64,000 nucleotides of DNA, taken from assembly GCA_963730995.1 (NCBI GenBank), contig CAVSUB010000001.1:992001-1056000 (forward strand), given 5' to 3'. The notes under the pieces are model-generated. The model searched no databases and had not been told where the DNA came from. It worked only from the letters and a program-made list of their open reading frames with translations. Below are positions 56,628 through 64,000 of this stretch, in pieces. Within the stretch, counting starts at the first letter, position 1; every line of letters begins with the position of its first letter. The position numbers were made by a program, and so were the translations under genes. The stretch comes from CAVSUB01 sp963730995 (GTDB taxonomy: Bacteria; Acidobacteriota; Vicinamibacteria; Vicinamibacterales; 2-12-FULL-66-21).

Positions 56628-57697
56628 GCTCGCAACCCATCGGCGTCAGCTTCGTGATGCCGGTCTACAACGGCCGGCGCTGGCTGCGTGAGGCCCTCGA
56701 CGCGATCGAGGCCCAGCGCGACGGGCGTCCGTTCGAGATCATCGCCGTCGACGACGGGAGCCGCGACGGATCGCGGCGGATCCTGGAGGAAGCAGTTCGA
56801 GCCGGACACGTCAGGCTCATCGACGGCCCCGGCCGCGGCATCGCCGCGGCGATCAACGCGGGCGTCAGAGAAGCGCGGCATCCGATCATCTGCCAGGTCG
56901 ATCAGGACGTCATCCTTGCGCCCGGCTGGCTCGCCCACCTGCTCGAGGCGCTCGACGATCCTGGCGGTCGCCGCCGCGCAGGGGCACTACCGGACCGCGC
57001 CGGACGCCGGCTTCTGGGCCCGCATGATGGGTCGCGATCTCGAGCAGCGTTACCGACGAATCCGCGGCGACGAAGTCGATCACGTCTGCACCGGGAACAC
57101 CGCGTATCGCGCGAGCGCGCTGCACCAGGTCGGCCTTCTCGACGAGACGCTCGGCTATGGCAGCGACAACGACCTCAGCTACCGCCTCACGGCGGCCGGG
57201 CATCGCCTGGTGTTCTGCCGCGACGCCCTGAGCCTGCATCGGTGGCGCGAAGATGTCGCCGGTTACGTGCGCCAGCAGTACGGCGTGGGCTACGGCCGAC
57301 TCGATCTCCTGGTCCGGCACCCGCACCGCGTTGGCGGAGACGACGTGTCCGGCGCGCTGATGATGGCGCACGGCCCGCTGACCTTTGTTTCGGCATTGCC
57401 GGCCTCGTCGTGGCGGCGGGCCGCCGCGCTGGCAGGATCTCCCTGGCGTGCCATCGCGCTCATCTCGATCTGCCTGCTCCTCCTGCTCTTCAGCGGAGCG
57501 CACGGTCGCCGGCGTTGCCGCATGGCGGCGATCGGGCGACCGATCGACGCTCGCGTTCGGCGCAGCGCACTTCCTGCGAGACGCTGCCTGGGCCGCGGCG
57601 ATCGTCGTGTGGACGGTTCGCCACCTGCGCCGCGGCGCGTCCGTCGCCCGGCAACAGCATGCCGCGGCACTCGGACACGTCGCGAGCCGCGCACGCC
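56624..57697 (+). CDS. GT2-family glycosyltransferase with a C-terminal membrane segment, frameshifted
   Basis: SFVMPVYNGRRWLREALDAI, VDDGSRDGSRRI and CQVDQDVILAPGW with the metal site start the GT2 domain. The frame shifts near 56962 to VAAAQGHYRTAPDAGFW, then HRWREDVAGY and a hydrophobic helix (IALISICLLLLLF). It shifts again near 57510 to a second helix (RDAAWAAAIVVW). This is the layout of membrane-associated processive GT2s. The exact end before the next ATG is unclear because the frames stay open. The upstream stop overlaps its ATG. Confidence 0.72.
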
Positions 57698-58426
57698 ATG
57701 TCGTCGCTGCCGCCGCCGCACGGATGCTGGCGACTCGTGCCCGCCTTCAACGAAGAGCTCAATCTGACTCGTGTCGTGCGCGAGCTTCGGCGCGTCGCGC
57801 CGGATCTCGACATCCTCGTCGTCAACGACGGATCGACGGACGGCACGATTGACCTGTTGCCGACCTTGGGCATCGACTGGCTCACGCTCCCCCAGCGGGT
57901 CGGCGTAGGCGGCGCGGTGCGCGCCGGACTTCGGTACGCCGTCCGGCAGGGCTACGAGTACGTGGTCCGCATCGACGGTGACGGACAGCACCGCGCCAGC
58001 GACGTGGTCAGGATGCTCGCGCCGGTGGTCCGAGGCCGGCTCGACGCGTCGATCGGATCGCGATTCGTTCCGACGATGAGGCCGAGACCTGGTCGGCGTC
58101 TGACGCTCCGGCGATTGAGCCAGGCGGCGCTCGCAGGCTGCCTGACGGTGTGGACGCGTCAGCGGTTTACCGATCCAACGTCAGGATTCTGGCTGTTCGG
58201 TCCGCGAGCCGTTCGGCTCCTGGGCCGACACCATCCAACCGGGTACGCGGAACCGGAGCTCGTGCTTTTTCTCTGCCGCAACGGACTGCGCGTCGGCGAA
58301 GTTCCGATTCGCATGCGGCCTCGACGCGCCGGGCGCACCTCGATCACTCCTGCGCGCGCCACGCTGGCATTCGCGCGCACGATCCTGGCGTTGATGATGG
58401 TACCGGTCAGAAAACCGGAGTCATGA
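57698..58426 (+). CDS. GT2-family polyprenyl-phosphate sugar transferase (DPM1-like)
   Basis: 242 residues. RLVPAFNEELNLTRVVREL, VVNDGSTDGT, RIDGDGQHRASDVVRM with the DGDGQH metal site, and GSRFVPTM are all in place. The C-terminal GYAEPELVLFLCRNGLRVGEVP is the dolichyl/polyprenyl-phosphate mannosyltransferase-type ending without the extra membrane helices. It makes a polyprenyl-linked sugar for lumenal transferases. The start ATG at 57698 is in the same open frame as upstream, but homology begins here. It overlaps the next gene (ATGA), a partner often encoded beside such GT2s. Confidence 0.85.
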   Translation: MSSLPPPHGCWRLVPAFNEELNLTRVVRELRRVAPDLDILVVNDGSTDGTIDLLPTLGIDWLTLPQRVGVGGAVRAGLRYAVRQGYEYVVRIDGDGQHRASDVVRMLAPVVRGRLDASIGSRFVPTMRPRPGRRLTLRRLSQAALAGCLTVWTRQRFTDPTSGFWLFGPRAVRLLGRHHPTGYAEPELVLFLCRNGLRVGEVPIRMRPRRAGRTSITPARATLAFARTILALMMVPVRKPES

Positions 58427-58854
58427 CGGACCTGGTTCAGATCATTGCTGTCTCAGTGAGCTCGGCGCTTCTCGCGCTCGTGCTGGAGCTCGTGCGCCGC
58501 CGCAAGCTGACCGAGGAGTACTCCGTCCTCTGGGTCCTCTGTGGGGTGGCGTTGCTCGTCTTCTCGATCTGGCGCGATGGTCTCCACGTCGCCGCGAGAG
58601 TGCTCGGAATCTACTACCCTCCCGCCGTTCTCATCCTGGTGCTCGGCTTCTTCGTGTTCATCGTCTCGCTTTCGTTCTCGGTTGTCGTCTCGCGCCAGCG
58701 ACAGCAGATCGAGCGGATGATCGAGGATCTCGCGCTGATGGACCGAGACCTGCGTGAGCTACGCAGCCGTGTCGGGTCCATAACGTCCGAGCAGGTGGTG
58801 CCAGGTTCCGCGGACCACCGCCCCGAGGCCGGACAGCAGCGGCGCGTCGGGTGA
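58423..58854 (+). CDS. DUF2304 small membrane protein
   Basis: 143 residues: three predicted membrane helices (IIAVSVSSALLALVLELV, SVLWVLCGVALLVFSIW, VLILVLGFFVFIVSLSF) and a C-terminal coiled coil. DUF2304 genes commonly follow polyprenyl-phosphate GT2 genes. They are proposed to act as partners or flippase-like factors, and the four-base overlap with the GT2 supports this. The last 96 bases run opposite to the end of the converging GT4-GT2 gene. The C-terminus may really end earlier if the sequence has errors. Confidence 0.82.
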   Translation: MTDLVQIIAVSVSSALLALVLELVRRRKLTEEYSVLWVLCGVALLVFSIWRDGLHVAARVLGIYYPPAVLILVLGFFVFIVSLSFSVVVSRQRQQIERMIEDLALMDRDLRELRSRVGSITSEQVVPGSADHRPEAGQQRRVG

Positions 58855-61086
58855 CGTCAGCACGTACGCGGTATTCAGAGCCACAATCGATCCGGCTGTA
58901 ATCGTCCGCATCAAACGACGCGGCTGCAGTCGCGATGCCAGCCGCAAGTGGTTGCGCGTGGCAAAGTAGACGCGCCTGGCCGAACGCGCCCCAATCGTGC
59001 GGCCACCCTCGTGATAGACACGTGCGCCCGGCACGCAGCGCGTCTCGAACCCGGCGGCGCGCGCGCGCAGGCACAGATCGACGTCCTCGAAGAAAAAGAA
59101 ATACGCCGCCGTCGAAAGTGCCCACCTGCTCGAGCACGGCACGCCGGATCAACATTGCGCATCCACTCACGGCGGGAACCGCGAAGCTCGTTTGCGGCGC
59201 AGCCGACGCAGGCTTCCCGGTAAGTGCGCTGATCATCCGTCCGGACCCGACCGAATAGGAGATCCCAGCGGACGCGATCAGATCGGGCTCCTCGCGGGAC
59301 AAGACGAGCGGTCCGAGGATCCCGGCTGAGGGACGAAGCAGCGCCTCGGCCAGCAGCTGCGGCAGCGCATCCGGCGCGAGGACGACGTCACTGTTGACCA
59401 GGAGAGACCCACTCGGAGCCTGCCTCCAGTGCGCGCGCGATCCCAACGTTGCACCCCGCAGGAAACCCCACGTTGTCGGGGAGCTCGATCACGCTGACGT
59501 TGGAGCTCTCCGGAGGCTCGCACAAGGCTTGTCGCAAAGCTTCCGGGGAACCGTCCGAAGAACCGTTGTCCACGACCAGAATCGAGCCCGGCGGACGCAA
59601 AAGAGGTCTGCAGGGAGCGAACGGCGAGCCACGTTTGCTCCGGCGTGCGGTAGTTCAACACGACGGCGGTGACGGTCTTTGCGGCCTGAGCCTTATCGGC
59701 CTCAGCCGGTACAGTCAGGACCACGACGGCTCGCGTCCTTGCGGTCGAAATCAGATCCGAGTAGAGGCCTCGCAGCGCGGCGGCATCCTGCTCTATGGTC
59801 ATCGGCGGCCGGATGCCCGCTCGCAGGCGCTCGAGCAGCCCGGGCTCCGTCTGGAGCCGTCGTAGCTGCGACGCCAACGCGTCGGCGTTTCCCGGCTCGA
59901 ACACGAGGCCGTCGATTTCCGGGCGGACCTGCTCTGCCATTCCGCCCAGATCGGAAGTCACTACGGGCACGCCCGCGGCGAAGGCCTCCTTGATCACGAG
60001 CGGCGAGTTCTCGAGCCAGACGGACGGCAGCACCAGAACGTCGACGCGGCTGAGATGCTCGGGCATCCTATGGTGTGGAACGGGACCGTGACGACCGACG
60101 ACCGGATCAACGAGCATCGGCACCAGCCGCTGTCGATACGAGTCGTCGGCGTGGTAGCTGGCTGTCTCGCCCGCAAGATCGACGCTCACGGAGCCGCGCG
60201 GAAGTTTTCGAGCGGCTTCGATGAGCAGGTGCGGCGCCTTCGTCGGGATGAAGGACCCTACGAAACCTGCTCGAAGGGGTGCCACCTTATCGCGGGACGC
60301 GCGAGGAACGGAGGCGAATCGAATCCCGAGGTCCCAACGATGGAAGTGCTCGAGCGGCATTCCGCAGGCAGCGAACCGATCCGCAATCGTTGCCGATGGC
60401 GCAAGGATCACGTCCGTTTTCGACACGACGTCGCGCATGTGTGCGAACCGTGCTTTGGTGAGCTGCGTCTCATCGGGCGACGCGACCTGATTCGCGACCT
60501 GATTGAGGACCTTCGATGCCGCCCCGAGCACGAGCGAGGAGCCCGGCAGCGCGCGCAGGACCCGAGCGCTTCGATAGGCTGCTCCGCCGACCGCTGCGCT
60601 CGGGTGCACGCACCGGCGGCACTCACCATCGACCGGCCCATCGCATCGCAGCCCATCAAGATTGAACAGTTGTCCGCGATGGCACAGCATCCAGTAGTCG
60701 TGGAGCGTCAGGACGACCGGAATCCGCTCGTTCCTGAAAAACGGAACGAGATCGGTCGAGAGACACGTTAGGTGATGGACATGAACGATATCAGGCCGGA
60801 CCTCGGACACGATCGAGGATGCAGCTCGAAGAACCGTTTGATTGCGGTAGGTGTCCTCGAAGGACGTGCAGGATCGGAATGTGTTGTTGACCCAGATGGT
60901 CGTGACCGGACCCTCGACGTCGCGGCGAATCGCGCCGTCAAGACGCTGCGGATCCGCTTCCCGCGCGAGCACGAACACCGTCAGCGCGGGATCGGACGAC
61001 AAGGCGACCGCCAAATCGTGTGTATAGAGTTCTGTGCCACCAACGGCCTGGGGAGGATAGCCGTGGACAACCAGCAGAATCCGCAT
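58759..61086 (-). CDS. GT4-GT2 fusion glycosyltransferase, GT2 half frameshifted
   Basis: The first 450 residues are a GT4 enzyme: VVHGYPPQAVGGTELYTHDLA, LTLHDYWMLCHRG with a CRRC-type loop, GFVGSFIPTKAPHLLIEAA, and LPSVWLENSPLVIKEAFAAG with the catalytic Glu. In the same open frame, without a stop, follows VTAVVLNYRTPEQTWLAV, the start of a GT2. It continues in other frames as LVVDNGSSDGSPEALRQ, LVNSDVVLAPDALPQLL, and then EDVDLCLRARAAGFETRCV. Shifts lie near 59590, 59400 and 59110. About 775 residues if repaired. Two adjacent sugar transfers by one protein are implied. Confidence 0.72.
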
Positions 61087-62030
61087 CTACACGCCCCTGA
61101 CTTTCAGGAGATCGCGTCCGTCACGAACGGATTTGGCGCCCAGGTACTGCCCGAGAGGCCACGCGAAAGCGAGCCCGACGGCGTGCGCGAGAGCGCGCGC
61201 CCGTCTCGAGCGTTCACCGGCTGCGATCCTGATGTGCGTCGGCAGCGTTGAACAGATTGCGCGCACGAGATCTCTTGCGGTCGGCACCGTCGTGAGCTCG
61301 AAGAGCGAACAGATCCGCTGGTGAGCCACGTAGGTGCGCTCCAGTTCGTACAAGACGGATCGCTCGTGTGAATGCCGGACGACGGCCGCGGGCACGAAAC
61401 TCAGCCGATGGCCGGCGCGTAGCACCTGTATTCCCCATTCGAGATCTTCGGCGAAGCGAGTGCGCGGAAAGGGGATGCCCGCGCCAGACCGACATCCGGA
61501 TGCAGGAACAGACGTTGTCGAACGCGCAAGCCTCGTAGCGCTCGCCTGGGGTGAGGGCGGCAAGCTCGGCGGCGCTAATCGGTCCAACGGTACGCGGAGC
61601 GCTCGCGGACCCAAGCCAGTTCGACAACGAGTACTCGATGATCCGGCTGGCGTCCTGGCGAGGCATCTGGCGCGCCCAGGTCCCGGCAAGCGACGGGTCC
61701 ACGACCAGAGGCCCCACGAGCGCTTCGAACCAGCGCGAGGAGTCGGGCAACGCGTCTTGGACAATGAGCACCGCGAATTCGGTGTCGACCGACTGAAGTG
61801 CCTCGTTGCGCGTGGCGCCGTGATTGAAGTCCGCTGGCCTCACGCTCGAGATGCGCACTCCACGCGCGCGGAGCGCGTCGAGGGATGCCGTCCGTCGATC
61901 CGGAATCGATGGCGACAATGACTGGTCGAAACGAGCCTTCCTGTGCGGCAATCGCGTCGAGCAGTGCGGCGAGGTCCCGGCCGCCATTGAGGGTCGGGAT
62001 AACGACTGCGACGTCGGTCCGGGCATTCAT
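61087..62030 (-). CDS. GT2-family (rhamnosyltransferase-like) glycosyltransferase, frameshifted
   Basis: DVAVVIPTLNGGRDLAALLDA and AIDSGSTDG start the GT2 domain. The frame shifts near 61890 to FNHGATRNEALQ, VLIVQDALPDSSRW (the metal-binding QDA motif of rhamnosyltransferases) and RYEACAFDNVCSCIRMSVW. It shifts again near 61480 to FAEDLEWGIQVLRAGHRLSF and a hydrophobic C-terminus. The ATG at 62030 overlaps the GT4 stop (ATGA). Its stop codon abuts the ATG of the next gene. A role in deoxyhexose transfer is plausible. Confidence 0.72.
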
Positions 62031-63398
62031 CCGCCAACAGCGGCGTGAAAGCCGAGGAGCGCCTCGTACCGCACCTCCCATTCGGCCGCGTCCTGCGTAA
62101 TCGTCTTCACCCCGGGTGCCCGCGAGGCCAGCCTGTTGGCCAGTCCGGGATCGTCCAGGAACCGCTGCAGCACGGCGCCAAGAGCGTCCGGGGAGAACGC
62201 CTCGTAGGTAAACCCGCTCACGCCGTCCTCGACGAGCCCCGGGATCCCGCCAATCCGAGCGCCGACAACTGCGACCCCGTGCATGAAAGCCTCGTGGATG
62301 ACCAAGGGCGAATTCTCGGGCCACAACGAGGGGACGACAAGGACGTCGAGTTGAGCATAAATCGCCGGCATCGTCGTGCGGTCGAACGTGCCCTCGAATC
62401 GCACGGGCAGATCGGCCGCGAGGCGTTTCAAACGGGCGTAGTATTCCGGCCCGACGTTCGGATCCCCGGCGATGACGACTTCGAACGCTCCGCGCAATCG
62501 GCGAACGGCCTCGAGCAGAACATGTGCTCCTTTGTGCCAGGCCATCGTGCCGACGAATCCTATCGTGACGTGCGCGCGCTTTCGATCCCGCAGGACCTGC
62601 GGCGGCTGTGTGAAGCCGTAGTCCGAGACTGCGATTCGTCGCTCGTCCCAGCCGAGCCTGACGTACTCCCTGGCGAGAGCAGCAGACGGCGACACGGCCA
62701 GGTCGATTTCATCGAAGACTTCGCGCGCGCGCGACAAACGCGCGGAAATCTCAGCAGGGGACGCGAGTGTGCCCGGCAGCCGCCGCGCCGCTGCATCGGC
62801 GAGCACTGGCAGGAGTCTGCGCGCAGTCGTGGCAGCCTTTCGGATCATGTCTCCACCGGGTGCTTTGGCCACCGCTGCCGCCACCACCTGCGCGTGGAAG
62901 TGTGACGCTCCGAAGCACCGGCTGCACCGATCCGTGTCGATCTCGTGACAGACGTGCGACTCCGCGATGTGCACGCGCTGACCGCCGGACGCACAGACCA
63001 GCGTGTAGTCGTGCAGCGTTGCAACGGTCGCAATCCCGCGCGCGCGAGCCACTCGCGGCAAGTCGAACGAGAGATTCAGCAGGTTGTGGACGTGAAGGAC
63101 CTGCGGCCGCGTGGCATCGAGAACGTGAGTCAACTGGGACGTCATGCGAGCGGATGCATAGGTGTCCTCGAAGCGATCCGCCTCCCAGTTGTTGACGATC
63201 TCGATGACAGGGAGTCCCTCGTACGCACGCCAGCGGATGGCGCCGTGGCGCGCTGCCGGATCGTACTCGGCCGTGACGACGAACACGTCGTGGCGACGAG
63301 CCAGCTCGCGACACAGCTCGAACGCGTAAATCTCCGAGCCAGCCACGTGGCGCGGCAGAAAATCGTGGATCGCGTGGAGGAGCCGCAGCCGGGTCACA
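62027..63398 (-). CDS. GT4-family glycosyltransferase
   Basis: About 456 residues, intact: LLHAIHDFLPRHVAGSEIYAF, EIVNNWEADRFEDTY, TLHDYTLVCASGG with a CSRCF loop, IGFVGTMAWHKGAHVLLEAV, and VPSLWPENSPLVIHEAFMHG with the catalytic Glu, followed by GGIPGLVEDG. The GTG start at 63398 overlaps the preceding TGA (GTGA). It shows strong similarity in layout to the GT4 half of the fusion protein two genes downstream, suggesting an old duplication. It transfers one sugar in the cytoplasm. Confidence 0.88.
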
Positions 63399-64000
63399 GC
63401 CCGCTGCCCCTCGCGGCGCGTGCGAGCTGTTGATTGCGCTCGATGCATTCCGCCAGGCCCTCGGTCGTGGGAGAGATCGCGCGTGCCTCCTCGCACATGC
63501 GGGCGGCGCGATCGTAGTCGTGGAGGACCTCCTCGTAGATGCGCGCCTAGCTGGACGCGCGCATGGATGTTCCGCGGATCCACGACGATCGCGCGTTGAT
63601 AGTAGTCTCGTGCCTGCTCCGCGTCCCCCTCGAGCATCGCCACAGCCGCCAGGTTCGTGTAGCCGCGGGCCCATGTCGGATCGATCTTGATCGCGCGCCG
63701 GAACGCCGCCTCCGCCTCAGGCAACCGCCCGACCTCGCCAAGGCAAATGCCGAGATTCGTTGTCGCCTCGCGGAACTGCGGCTGTTTCTCCAGCACCGCC
63801 TGATACTCGATTAGGGCCGCGGGACAATCTCCCGCCTCCCGAAGCGCATCACCCAGCGCGTACCGAGCCTGCCACATCTCCGGCGCGGCGCCGCGGGCCT
63901 CGCGCCACACGCTCACCGGGCTGTCCCACACGATGTTGCGACGAATCGTCAACGTGCCACACACGACCAGCAAGAGCGCAAGGCCCGTCGTCCATGCCAG
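63395..64000 (-). CDS. TPR-containing membrane protein (GT39/TMTC-like C-terminus), cut by the window edge, frameshifted
   Basis: The visible C-terminal part begins with a hydrophobic helix and RRNIVWDSPVSVWREARG, a segment typical of membrane proteins with a C-terminal TPR domain (O-mannosyltransferase TMTC-like). At least four TPR units follow (ARYALGDALREAGDCPAALIEY, ATTNLGICLGEVGRLPEAEAAF, GYTNLAAVAMLEGDAEQARDYY). The frame shifts near 63545, and the last 50 residues continue in another frame to a TGA at 63395-63397, which overlaps the next start. The N-terminus lies beyond 64000. Confidence 0.65.

Noticed and set aside
45815..64000. Wzx/Wzy-type O-antigen locus
   Set aside because: No flippase or polymerase is recognised in the visible part; an intact ABC permease/ATPase pair points to ABC-dependent export.

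Overview
The window is about 64 kb of high-GC bacterial chromosome, most likely from an acidobacterium of the Vicinamibacteria type. This placement is inferred from gene content: a secreted protein with the VWFA-related domain typical of acidobacteria, a winged-helix/TM/beta-propeller protein of the kind those genomes carry, TTG and GTG starts, and palindromic intergenic repeats. No rRNA or tRNA gene was found to confirm it.

Layout. 1-16.5 kb: a decayed GntR/ABC remnant, a Tat-exported glycosylasparaginase, a threonine dehydratase, an alpha-glucan phosphorylase, small unknown proteins, a translationally coupled VWFA/PrcB/DUF4870 cluster, an M24 peptidase, an HtrA protease, a MidA-like methyltransferase, a CYTH protein, and a MurU/AmgK-like pair for cell-wall sugar recycling. 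16.7-30.5 kb: housekeeping genes, namely a sugar isomerase-like protein, asnS, rimO, and a translation/RNA block rimP-nusA-infB-rbfA-nrnA-truB-rpsO-pnp. 30.6-45.8 kb: a cupredoxin, a DUF1624-type membrane protein and an amino-acid permease divergent from a wHTH/propeller protein, an M48 protease, smc, a probable small RNA, ctpA, tatA-tatC and a HEAT-repeat protein. 45.8-64 kb: a surface-polysaccharide locus with an ABC exporter (Wzm/Wzt type), at least six glycosyltransferase modules, a pyruvyltransferase-like protein, a GT2/methyltransferase/deacetylase fusion, and accessory membrane and TPR proteins on both strands.

Two features cut across the window. First, many genes that should be intact (pnp, smc, glgP, htrA and most glycosyltransferases) are broken by isolated one-base shifts, mostly in the direction of an extra base. 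This looks like assembly or sequencing error, so I annotate reconstructed genes and do not call them pseudogenes. Second, gene 3' ends are repeatedly followed by short-period (about 6-7 nt) repeats, often with an inverted partner. Each site has its own motif, and one copy of a shared family sits in frame inside rimO. This repeat class, together with a candidate RNA of about 160 nt between ctpA and smc, is the least explained material here.
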